Source: Flavobacteriaceae bacterium
Lineage (GTDB): Bacteria; Bacteroidota; Bacteroidia; Flavobacteriales; Flavobacteriaceae
Length of the DNA stretch: 48,443 nucleotides
Reading direction: 5' to 3'
Assembly: GCA_017858055.1 (NCBI GenBank)
Contig: JAFMCA010000017.1
Span: forward strand, 1-48,443
The translations under genes were made by a program, and so were the position numbers. A model generated the notes under the pieces. The model saw only the letters and a list, made by a program, of their open reading frames with translations. It was not told where the DNA came from and did no database searches. This document shows positions 9,532-16,867 of the stretch, in pieces (position 1 is the stretch's first letter; each line of letters opens with the position of its first letter).

Positions 9532-9539
9532 TACTTTTG
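9532..9539 (+). promoter_or_regulatory. -7 box of thiL, only 4 bases from the ATG
   Basis: TACTTTTG matches TAnnTTTG exactly and ends 4 bases before the thiL ATG at 9544. Bacteroidetes transcription usually begins a few bases after this box, so the mRNA would begin at or next to the AUG (leaderless). No in-frame downstream Met is a plausible alternative start. Confidence 0.5.
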
Positions 9540-9543
9540 CATT

Positions 9544-10599
9544 ATGTTTGAAAATAAAAACCAAAGCAAAACAGATCTTTCTTCCCTAGGAGAATTTGCA
9601 TTAATTGATCATCTTACTTCTACGTTTAGCCTCAAAAATAAATCAAGTCTTCTCGGTATTGGAGACGATGCTGCTGTACTGGACTACTCCAACCAGCAGA
9701 CCCTAGTAAGTACCGATCTGTTGATTGAAGGAATCCATTTTGACTTGAGCTATATGCCACTAAAGCATTTGGGATATAAAGCCATAATCGTAAACCTTTC
9801 AGACCTGTACGCAATGAATGGAACTCCTTCTCAAGTAACCGTTTCTTTAGCTGCATCCAACCGGTTTAGCCTCGAAGCATTGGAAGAATTGTATGCAGGA
9901 ATTGCCTTAGCTTGTAAAAACTACAATGTGGATCTCATTGGGGGAGATACCTCCAGCAGTACATCGGGACTGATGTTGTCCATCACCGTTTTGGGAACCT
10001 CTGACAAAGAACATATTGTAAAGCGTTCTGGAGCTAAAGAGAATGATTTGCTTGTGGTAAGTGGTGATTTGGGTGCTGCCTACACGGGACTTCAAATTTT
10101 GGAAAGAGAAAAAGCGGTCTTTTTAGTCAATCCTAACTCCCAGCCCGATCTTACCCCATACAGTTACAGCATTGAACGTCAACTCAAACCTGAAGCGAGA
10201 AAAGATATTATCGAATTATTGAAAGAGTTAAAAGTAGTACCTACTTCCATGATCGATATTAGTGATGGCCTATCCTCAGAAATTTTTCACCTGGCAAAAG
10301 CATCGGAAGTTGGTTTCCACATTTTCGAAAACAAATTGCCAATGGATCCGGAGGTTAACCTAATTTGTGAAGAATTTAAAATCAATTCTACCACGGCTGT
10401 TTTGAATGGAGGAGAAGATTATGAATTGCTTTTTACCATTGCCCAAAAAGACTTTGACAAAATTAAAAATCACCCCCTACTAACTGTGATTGGTCATGTT
10501 GTAGAAAAAAATGCGGGTTGTCAACTGATCACCGGCTTGGGTCAACAAATTGAAATGCGTGCTCAAGGCTGGAATTCCTTTAAAAATAACGAAGGTTAA
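9544..10599 (+). CDS. thiL: Thiamine-monophosphate kinase ThiL
   Basis: ThiL phosphorylates thiamine monophosphate to thiamine diphosphate (TPP), the active cofactor. The 351-residue protein has the AIR-synthase-like fold markers: GIGDDAAVLD near residue 39, STDLLIEGIHFDL, VNLSDLYAMNGTP, LIGGDTSSS, and near the C-terminus MIDISDGLSSEI and NGGEDYELLFT. Length is near the family norm. It appears monocistronic, facing the ZIP transporter with a 4-base tail overlap. No TPP riboswitch precedes it, unlike the receptor gene near 37.4 kb that probably supplies its substrate precursor. Confidence 0.95.
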   Translation: MFENKNQSKTDLSSLGEFALIDHLTSTFSLKNKSSLLGIGDDAAVLDYSNQQTLVSTDLLIEGIHFDLSYMPLKHLGYKAIIVNLSDLYAMNGTPSQVTVSLAASNRFSLEALEELYAGIALACKNYNVDLIGGDTSSSTSGLMLSITVLGTSDKEHIVKRSGAKENDLLVVSGDLGAAYTGLQILEREKAVFLVNPNSQPDLTPYSYSIERQLKPEARKDIIELLKELKVVPTSMIDISDGLSSEIFHLAKASEVGFHIFENKLPMDPEVNLICEEFKINSTTAVLNGGEDYELLFTIAQKDFDKIKNHPLLTVIGHVVEKNAGCQLITGLGQQIEMRAQGWNSFKNNEG

Positions 10600-11411
10600 C
10601 CCAAGGCAACATCTAACGTCATCATAACGATAAAGCCGCCAATAAAGCCGAGTGTCGCAATATCGGTATGTTTATCCTGCTGAGTTTCTGGAATTACCTC
10701 TTCAACAACTACAAAAATCATTGCTCCGGCAGCAAAGGCGAGTGCATAAGGTAATAAAGGCGTAAAGAAAGTAACGGCTACAGCGCCGATTACTGCCGCT
10801 ACCGGTTCTACAATTGCGGAGAGCTGTCCGTACCAAAAACTCTTAAAACGACTTAAACCGTGACGTCTCATGGGCATGGCGACTGCAATTCCTTCAGGAA
10901 AATTTTGAATCCCAATTCCGATGGATAATGCTACAGCACCCGAAATGGAAGCTTCAGGAATTCCTGCTGCAACACCACCAAATAGGACACCAATAGCAAG
11001 CCCTTCAGGAATGTTGTGTAAGGTAATCGCTAAGGCTAATAATGTAGTTCGATGCCAAGGCGTTTTGATTCCCTCCGTTTCTTTAAAGTTGATATGTACA
11101 TGAGGTAAAATTTTGTCCAAGCTGAAGATAAACAAGGCGCCCATTCCAAACCCTATGGCTGCAGGAATTACTTTTATAAATCCTTCTCCGGGACTCATCT
11201 CAATCCCTGGGGCCAATAAGCTCCAAAAACTTGCTGCAACCATAACGCCCCCCGTAAAGCCTAACATCCCATCAAGCACAATACGGTTCATTGTTTTTAC
11301 AAAAAAAACAGTAGATGCACCTAATGCAGTAAGTCCCCAAGTAAATAGTGTAGCGTAAAATGCTCCTGCTATGGGACTAATAGATAAAAAAAAGTCAACT
11401 ATATTTTCCAT
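10596..11411 (-). CDS. ZIP family divalent metal transporter
   Basis: An inner-membrane protein of 271 residues with about eight hydrophobic segments. It has the ZIP core motifs HNIPEGLAIG (transmembrane segment IV) and IGIQNFPEGIAVAMP (segment V), the metal-binding helices of the family, and a His-containing loop HVHINFKE before them. It belongs to the GufA/ZupT-like branch, normally taking up zinc and possibly iron or manganese; the metal cannot be told from sequence. It is monocistronic, with a TATTTTTG -7 box upstream; its stop codon overlaps the thiL stop tail-to-tail (TTAA). Confidence 0.9.
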   Translation of the reverse strand: MENIVDFFLSISPIAGAFYATLFTWGLTALGASTVFFVKTMNRIVLDGMLGFTGGVMVAASFWSLLAPGIEMSPGEGFIKVIPAAIGFGMGALFIFSLDKILPHVHINFKETEGIKTPWHRTTLLALAITLHNIPEGLAIGVLFGGVAAGIPEASISGAVALSIGIGIQNFPEGIAVAMPMRRHGLSRFKSFWYGQLSAIVEPVAAVIGAVAVTFFTPLLPYALAFAAGAMIFVVVEEVIPETQQDKHTDIATLGFIGGFIVMMTLDVALG

Positions 11412-11429
11412 GCGAGAAGTTAATTATAG

Positions 11430-11437
11430 CAAAAATA
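11430..11437 (-). promoter_or_regulatory. -7 box of the ZIP transporter gene
   Basis: TATTTTTG on the minus strand, 18 bases upstream of the ATG at 11411. A TTG lies 23 bases further upstream (11463-11461), at the long end of the accepted -33/-7 spacing. No zinc-regulator operator was recognised. Confidence 0.45.
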
Positions 11438-11479
11438 AAGAGTTCCACAGAATATTCTATCAATTCAAGCCGATTTAAT

Positions 11480-11487
11480 TACATTTA
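11480..11487 (+). promoter_or_regulatory. Possible -7 box of crtY
   Basis: TACATTTA, a one-base variant of TAnnTTTG, lies 10 bases upstream of the crtY ATG. No -33 element is apparent. Weak. Confidence 0.3.
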
Positions 11488-11497
11488 CAAGGCGTCT

Positions 11498-12652
11498 ATG
11501 AAAAAGCAGCATTTTGACTATATCGTTTGTGGAGGAGGAGCTTCTGGCTTATTATTTTTAAAAGCACTAACCGAAGATCCTTTTTTTAACGATGCCACTA
11601 TTCTCCTGATTGAAAAAGAAACTAAAAATTCCAATGACCGAACTTGGTGCTTTTGGGAAGAAGAACAAGGAGCTTTTGATTCCATAGTTCATAAGGAATG
11701 GGGAACCGCTCAATTTTTTTCAAAATCACTTCATCTTGAATTCGATTTAACCCCCCTTCGCTATAAAATGTTACGCTCTCAGCCATTTTATAAAACGATT
11801 TATGATCGTGTAAAAAAAACCAAAAACATTAAACTACTCCAAACTCAAATTCTAGATCTCCAATCAAAAGGCGCCGTCACTCAAGTGATTACCTCTGAAG
11901 AAACGTATGAATCAACACGGGTTATAACCAGTCTCTATGACCATAATGCCCTTTTCCAGCAAAAAAAATATCCTGTGCTACAACAGCATTTTATGGGATG
12001 GTTTATTGAAACACCTAAAGCCTGTTTTGATCCCACAAAAATTCTGTTTATGGATTTCAATATCCCTCAAAATCAGGAAACCCGTTTTTTATATGTTTTG
12101 CCTTTTGATGAAACACACGCCTTGTTTGAATACACTTTTTTTTCTGAGAAAGTCTTAGATAAAAAAGTCTATGAAGAAGGCATCGAAGACTATTTAAAGA
12201 AAAAAGGAATTGACACCTTTACCCTGATAGAAAAAGAACAAGGCAACATCCCCATGAGTTGCTTCCCTTTTGAACAAGCCAACACCCCTTCCTTACTCCA
12301 CATAGGAACTGCTGGCGGTTGGACTAAAGCCAGCACTGGATTTACTTTTCTGAACACCAATAGACAGGTTCATCGATTGATCGACTTTTTAAAAAAAGGG
12401 AAGCCCTTAAATGAATTTACTGCAAAAAATAGATTTCGCTTTTACGATTTACTTTTTCTCGATGTCTTGAGTAAATACAACTCAAAGGGAAGTGAATTGT
12501 TTGAGCGAATGTTTGCTAAAAATGACCCTTTAAGAATCTTTCGCTTTTTAGATGAAAAAACAGCCCTTTGGGAAGACCTATTGATTTTAGCTTCCTTCTC
12601 TTTCCAACAAAAAAAGTGGTTTATTTATGCCCTTTTTCGGCGGTTTTTTTAA
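11498..12652 (+). CDS. crtY: Lycopene beta-cyclase (CrtY family)
   Basis: A flavoprotein-like enzyme of 384 residues that closes the beta rings of lycopene to give beta-carotene. The N-terminal dinucleotide-binding fold is visible as FDYIVCGGGASGLLFLKAL, followed by the family motif DRTWCFWEEE near residue 47, and later HIGTAGGWTKASTGFTFLN near the C-terminus, which is highly typical of CrtY. No other carotenoid genes adjoin except the convergent polyprenyl synthase, so the remaining crt genes must lie elsewhere. beta-Carotene would feed zeaxanthin or retinal synthesis (inference). The final bases share a TTAA stop overlap with the next gene. Confidence 0.9.
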   Translation: MKKQHFDYIVCGGGASGLLFLKALTEDPFFNDATILLIEKETKNSNDRTWCFWEEEQGAFDSIVHKEWGTAQFFSKSLHLEFDLTPLRYKMLRSQPFYKTIYDRVKKTKNIKLLQTQILDLQSKGAVTQVITSEETYESTRVITSLYDHNALFQQKKYPVLQQHFMGWFIETPKACFDPTKILFMDFNIPQNQETRFLYVLPFDETHALFEYTFFSEKVLDKKVYEEGIEDYLKKKGIDTFTLIEKEQGNIPMSCFPFEQANTPSLLHIGTAGGWTKASTGFTFLNTNRQVHRLIDFLKKGKPLNEFTAKNRFRFYDLLFLDVLSKYNSKGSELFERMFAKNDPLRIFRFLDEKTALWEDLLILASFSFQQKKWFIYALFRRFF

Positions 12653-13620
12653 TATTTACGTTCCATTAGATTCTGCCCAAATTTTTTAAAAATAGACTTC
12701 CCCTGCGAATCTAATGAAAGGGAATCGAGTTTTTCAAAAGCTGCTTCTGTGTACTGTACTACCAAGGATTGTGTCCTTGTCTTGGCTCCCGAAGATTCAA
12801 AAAGTTCTTTAACAGCCTTAATTTTTTCCTCTGCTTTTCCTGAAGATGTCTTTTCTGAAAACCATCTTAAAATTAAATCCTGATCGGCCTTGTTTGCTTG
12901 TGACATCGCTTGGTGGTAAAGAATCGTTTTTTTGTTTTCAAGTATATCTCCCCCTACTTGTTTTCCAAAAACTTTAGGGTCACCAAAAGCATCTAAAAAG
13001 TCATCTTGTATCTGAAAAGCTGTTCCTAATAAAACACCAAAATCATACAGCCCCTGGGCGTCTTGATTCGAGGCACCCCCAACTGTAGCCCCCATTTTTA
13101 AAGCACACCCTACCAAAACAGCTGTTTTTAAACGAATCATTTCCAAATAAGATTCCTGACTGACATGGGATTGTGTCTCAAAATCCATATCGTATTGCTG
13201 TCCTTCACAGACCTCGATAGCCGTTTGACTGAGCATTCGAGTTAAACTAGAAAATAGGCTGTCTTCATAGACTTCCAAACTCTGGTAAGCTTGAACCAAC
13301 ATAGCATCCCCAGAGAGAATTCCAGTATTCAAATTCCATTTCTCATGAACCGTTGGGTTCCCCCTTCGCAACGGGGCATCATCCATAATGTCATCATGCA
13401 TCAAAGTGAAATTATGAAATAATTCAACTGCTAAAGCAGCGGCTAGCCCCCTTTCCACAGGAACATGATAAGCATCAGTAGCCATGAGAGTGAGTATGGG
13501 ACGAATGCGTTTTCCTCCCAGATGAAGAAGGTACGAAATGGGTTGATACAGACCCGCAGGGGCTTCCTTTTGAACGATAGATTGAAGGTGATCCTGAAAC
13601 TGTTTCGTATAGTCTAACAT
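12649..13620 (-). CDS. Polyprenyl (farnesyl/geranylgeranyl) diphosphate synthase
   Basis: A trans-isoprenyl diphosphate synthase of 323 residues that condenses IPP onto allylic diphosphates. The first Asp-rich motif DDIMDDAPLRRG is at residues 76-87 and the second, QDDFLDAFGDP, near residue 208, with GGKRIRP near residue 35 for substrate binding. Length and motifs fit an all-purpose GGPP or longer-chain synthase; product length cannot be settled by eye, though tail-to-tail pairing with crtY is consistent with a role in carotenoid supply. Monocistronic; a weak TATTTTTA box (13643-13636, minus) precedes the start by 15 bases. Confidence 0.9.
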   Translation of the reverse strand: MLDYTKQFQDHLQSIVQKEAPAGLYQPISYLLHLGGKRIRPILTLMATDAYHVPVERGLAAALAVELFHNFTLMHDDIMDDAPLRRGNPTVHEKWNLNTGILSGDAMLVQAYQSLEVYEDSLFSSLTRMLSQTAIEVCEGQQYDMDFETQSHVSQESYLEMIRLKTAVLVGCALKMGATVGGASNQDAQGLYDFGVLLGTAFQIQDDFLDAFGDPKVFGKQVGGDILENKKTILYHQAMSQANKADQDLILRWFSEKTSSGKAEEKIKAVKELFESSGAKTRTQSLVVQYTEAAFEKLDSLSLDSQGKSIFKKFGQNLMERKY

Positions 13621-13667
13621 GAAAATTGATTTTTGTAAAAATAAGATTTAATCCAATGCTAATAGAA

Positions 13668-13708
13668 AAAGAAACTTTGGAAACTTTTTTTGTGTATTAC
13701 GTTTCTTT
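13668..13708. promoter_or_regulatory. Inverted repeat, possible TetR operator
   Basis: Arms AAAGAAAC (13668-13675) and GTTTCTTT (13701-13708) are exact reverse complements with a 25-base spacer. The right arm lies between the -33 and -7 elements of the tetR promoter, and the pair straddles the -33 element. It is a plausible operator for the adjacent TetR regulator, but the spacer is longer than usual for a single TetR dimer site. Confidence 0.35.
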
Positions 13709-13719
13709 GTTTAGATTTG
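13689..13719 (+). promoter_or_regulatory. Promoter of the tetR-RND efflux operon
   Basis: TTTG at 13689-13692 and TAGATTTG at 13712-13719, separated by 19 bases, match the full Bacteroidetes promoter (TTTG-N19-TAnnTTTG). This is one of the best promoters in the window. The predicted transcript starts about 8-10 bases before the tetR ATG. Confidence 0.7.
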
Positions 13720-13732
13720 CACAAAAAATTGG

Positions 13733-14338
13733 ATGAAGGAGGCTATTGTAGCACAAGCGATTGATCTTTTTTTAAAGTACGGTTTTAAAAGTGTGACCAT
13801 GGATGAGATTGCTCAGCAGATGAGGATCTCCAAAAAAACCATATACACCTGCTTTTCAAACAAACAAGCTCTTGTAAGAGAAGCTGTGTTCTTTCACTTT
13901 AGTTGTGTTTTAAAAAAAATCAAAACCATCTCTCAACAAGCAAAAGATCCAATTATTGAGTTGTATCAACTGAAAAAAGAGTCATTGAAACACATGACCA
14001 ATGAGCACACTTCTCCTCAATACCAACTTCAAAAATTTTACCCACTTCTTTACGAAGAATTAAGAGTCATCGAATTTGAGTCTTTAAGTGGGATCTTCTA
14101 TGAAAGCTTGAGAAAAGGGGTTGAGACTGGATTATTTCGCCCAGAAATCAATCTCGACTTTGTTACCCGAATTTTCTTTAACGGGATTAAAGGGGTGTCA
14201 GACATCAACTTATTTCCAATTGAAAAATACAAAATGGATGCGCTGTTGATTGATTTTTCAGAATACCATTTGCGCGCTATATGTACCCCCTTAGGAACCG
14301 AAAAATTAGAATTCTACAAAAAAGAACTTGACATATGA
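13733..14338 (+). CDS. TetR/AcrR family transcriptional regulator
   Basis: A 201-residue DNA-binding regulator. The N-terminal TetR helix-turn-helix is clear: AIDLFLKYGFKSVTMDEIAQ, then MRISKKTIYTCFSNKQALV. The C-terminal ligand-binding part is not diagnostic. As first gene of the efflux operon, with its stop overlapping the tolC-like start by 4 bases (ATGA), it most likely represses this operon until a toxic ligand is sensed; that is inference from TetR family habit and layout. An inverted repeat in its promoter is a candidate operator. Confidence 0.9.
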   Translation: MKEAIVAQAIDLFLKYGFKSVTMDEIAQQMRISKKTIYTCFSNKQALVREAVFFHFSCVLKKIKTISQQAKDPIIELYQLKKESLKHMTNEHTSPQYQLQKFYPLLYEELRVIEFESLSGIFYESLRKGVETGLFRPEINLDFVTRIFFNGIKGVSDINLFPIEKYKMDALLIDFSEYHLRAICTPLGTEKLEFYKKELDI

Positions 14339-15681
14339 TAACCAAATTCAAAGTACTTTTCCTTTTGGCTTTTGTTCCCCTTGTGTTCAATGCACAAGAA
14401 CTGCCCGAACGAGTTAGCTTACAAGAAGCTATAACATACGGAAGAGAGAACAACCGACAGATCCTCAATGCCGATCGAGAAATCCAACGAGCCTATAAAG
14501 AGCGTTGGAGTGTAATCGCTATAGGTTTGCCTCAAATTAATGCAAATGCGTCCTATCAAAATTTTATTGAACTCCCTACCTCCTTAATTCCCGCCCAATT
14601 TTTTGGTGGAAAAGAAGGCGAATTTGCAGAAGTTCAGTTTGGAACTCCCCAAAATATGGTCGCAGGAGCAACACTCAGTCAATTGATTTTTGATGGTTCT
14701 TATATTATTGGATTGGAAGCCTCTAAGGTGTATTTGTCGATTTCTGAAAACATCCTTGAAAAAACTGTATTAGAGATTAGAAAAAATATTGTCTCTACGT
14801 ACAGTTCCATCCTACTAATTCAAGAAAACATAAAGTTCTTAGAAAAGAACAGGGATAATTTAGTTGCAAATCTAGCTGAAATCCAAGCACTTTTCCGAAA
14901 TGGCTTTGGAGAGGAAGAAAGCGTTGAACAACTGCGCTTGACACTTTCCGGAATCGAAACCCAACTTCGTTATGCTCAGAATACCGAAAAAATAACGCTG
15001 AATATGCTGAAATTACTCATGGGATTTCCAACAGAAGCCCCTTTGCAGCTATCCGATTCCCTAGATTCACTTACAACTCAAGGTTTATTTGAAGAAAAAA
15101 TTGAAGCAAAACCCAATCTTGAAAGTAACATAGACATCAAGATTGCAACCAATAATTTGAAGTCTGAAAGTCTTTTATTCAAATATGAGAAATCCAAAAG
15201 TCTTCCTCAATTAACCGCTTTTTTAAATGGAAACTATACAGGGAACAGTGAAACCTTTTCCTTTATTGAATCGAATCAGAAATGGTTTGGAGCTGCACTT
15301 TTTGGGATCAATCTTAACGTTCCCATTTTTAGTTCGCTAAAAAGAAGCGCCGATACACAAAAAGCAAAAATTGCCGTAGATCAGGCCAGAACGAGTTTGG
15401 AGGAAACACAAGAACGAATAAATATTGAAGTTCAAGCCGCTCAAAACGATTATAGTCTGGCGGTTGAAACTTATTTTACCAACAAAGAAAATTTGGCATT
15501 AGCCTCACGCATAGAACAAAAAAATCAATCGAAATATTTTGAAGGACTTGCCAGTTCGTTAGAACTTCGCCAAGCACAGCTGCAGTTGTTCTCAGCTCAA
15601 AACAGCTACCTCTCTTCCATTCAAAATGTCATCCAAAAAAAATTGAATCTAGAAACCCTTCTTAACACTTCAGAACAATAA
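14335..15681 (+). CDS. TolC family outer membrane efflux protein
   Basis: The outer-membrane channel of a tripartite efflux pump, 448 residues. An N-terminal signal peptide (MITKFKVLFLLAFVPLVFNA, cleaved before QELPERVSL) is followed by long alpha-helical stretches with the usual TolC duplication: the SLQEAITYGRENNRQILNAD opening and the second-half counterparts with IEVQAAQNDYSLAVETYFTN and SLELRQAQLQLFSAQNSYL. It overlaps tetR by 4 bases and precedes the adaptor by 4 bases. Confidence 0.9.
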   Translation: MITKFKVLFLLAFVPLVFNAQELPERVSLQEAITYGRENNRQILNADREIQRAYKERWSVIAIGLPQINANASYQNFIELPTSLIPAQFFGGKEGEFAEVQFGTPQNMVAGATLSQLIFDGSYIIGLEASKVYLSISENILEKTVLEIRKNIVSTYSSILLIQENIKFLEKNRDNLVANLAEIQALFRNGFGEEESVEQLRLTLSGIETQLRYAQNTEKITLNMLKLLMGFPTEAPLQLSDSLDSLTTQGLFEEKIEAKPNLESNIDIKIATNNLKSESLLFKYEKSKSLPQLTAFLNGNYTGNSETFSFIESNQKWFGAALFGINLNVPIFSSLKRSADTQKAKIAVDQARTSLEETQERINIEVQAAQNDYSLAVETYFTNKENLALASRIEQKNQSKYFEGLASSLELRQAQLQLFSAQNSYLSSIQNVIQKKLNLETLLNTSEQ

Positions 15682-15685
15682 AAAC

Positions 15686-16855
15686 ATGAAAAAAGTAATT
15701 CTTTTAGTCAGTCTTTCCCTAAGCTTAATCCAATGTGGGCAAAAAAATGAAACCCCATTGAAAGCCGCTAATTTACCAGTGAGTTTAGATGAACTCACGG
15801 TTCAAAAAGACCGCTATATTCAGCAAATAAATACCTTGACCTTAGAATTGAATCAGGTCAATTCAGCCATAGAGAAATTAACCGTAAATGAAAAACGTGT
15901 ACTTGTAAGCGCAATCGCTTTAAAAACATCAGCTTTTGAACATGCAATTGATATTCAAGCCAATATTAAGACACGCCAAAATTTACAACTGTACCCTGAA
16001 TTAGGCGGAAAGCTGGAAAAGATCATCGTTAAAGAAGGGCAAGAGGTAAAAAAAGGAACACTGCTTGCCGTTATTGATGATGCTGGTTTTCAAGAACAAA
16101 TTGATCAAATGCAACTTCAATTGGATTTAGCTAAAACTACCTTCGAGAGGACAGCGCGCTTGTGGGAACAAAAAATTGGTTCTGAGATGATGTTTCTCGA
16201 AGCAAAAACACGTTATGAAGCACAGAAGAAGCAATTGGACCAAATGAAGAAACAGTTGGCTAAAGCAAAAATATATGCTCCTTTTGATGGCATAATAGAC
16301 GAAATTTTCGCAAACCAAGGATCCAACGTAGCTCCTGGAATGTCTCCCGTCCTTCGAATAGTTAATTTAAAAAGCATGTATGTGGAGGCTGATGTTCCTG
16401 AAAATTATTTGACAGCCATCACTAAAGGAAGTAAGGCTGTTGTAGAAATTCCAGTTTTAAACCTCACTCTGAATACAACTATCCGACAAACAGGAAGTTT
16501 TGTCCAACCCAGCAACAGAACTTTTAGAATCGAAGCTCCTCTAGAAAATGCAACTGGTCAAATAAAACCTAACCTCAACGCAAAACTTAGCGTGATCGAC
16601 TATATCAACCCCAATGCTATTCTGGTTCCTCTGAGAACAATCCGAGAAAATGCTGAAGGAGAAAACTACGTTTTTGTATTAACAGACCCTGAAGGTGATA
16701 ATAACTATATCGCGAAACAACGTTTTGTAACCCTGGGGAAAACAAAAAATGAAATGATTGAAATTACGGAAGGTATTTCTGAAAATGATTTGCTTGTTGA
16801 TGAGGGGGTAGGCCTACTTGTCCCGGATCAGAAAGTTAAACGCATTGAGCAATAA
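15686..16855 (+). CDS. RND efflux periplasmic adaptor (membrane fusion) lipoprotein
   Basis: A 389-residue membrane fusion protein linking the RND pump to the TolC channel. The N-terminus is a lipoprotein signal (MKKVILLVSLSLSLIQCGQK, Cys at 17). A coiled-coil flank (residues about 40-70) precedes the lipoyl half-motifs (LEKIIVKEGQEVKKGTLLAV and, after the helical hairpin, AKIYAPFDGIIDEIFANQG), then beta-barrel strands ending PDQKVKRIEQ. The helical hairpin between the lipoyl halves is short, as in many Bacteroidota adaptors. It is flanked 4 and 12 bases by its partner genes. Confidence 0.9.
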   Translation: MKKVILLVSLSLSLIQCGQKNETPLKAANLPVSLDELTVQKDRYIQQINTLTLELNQVNSAIEKLTVNEKRVLVSAIALKTSAFEHAIDIQANIKTRQNLQLYPELGGKLEKIIVKEGQEVKKGTLLAVIDDAGFQEQIDQMQLQLDLAKTTFERTARLWEQKIGSEMMFLEAKTRYEAQKKQLDQMKKQLAKAKIYAPFDGIIDEIFANQGSNVAPGMSPVLRIVNLKSMYVEADVPENYLTAITKGSKAVVEIPVLNLTLNTTIRQTGSFVQPSNRTFRIEAPLENATGQIKPNLNAKLSVIDYINPNAILVPLRTIRENAEGENYVFVLTDPEGDNNYIAKQRFVTLGKTKNEMIEITEGISENDLLVDEGVGLLVPDQKVKRIEQ

Positions 16856-16867
16856 ACGCCAAACAAA

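Noticed and set aside
9462-9564. Extended N-terminus of the choice-of-anchor B protein
   Set aside because: The upstream part is not a signal peptide, crosses both divergent promoters and overlaps thiL; the ATG at 9462 gives a clean lipoprotein signal.
11498-13620. A carotenoid operon
   Set aside because: Only lycopene cyclase and a polyprenyl synthase are present, and they are convergent; no phytoene synthase, desaturase or hydroxylase is in the window.
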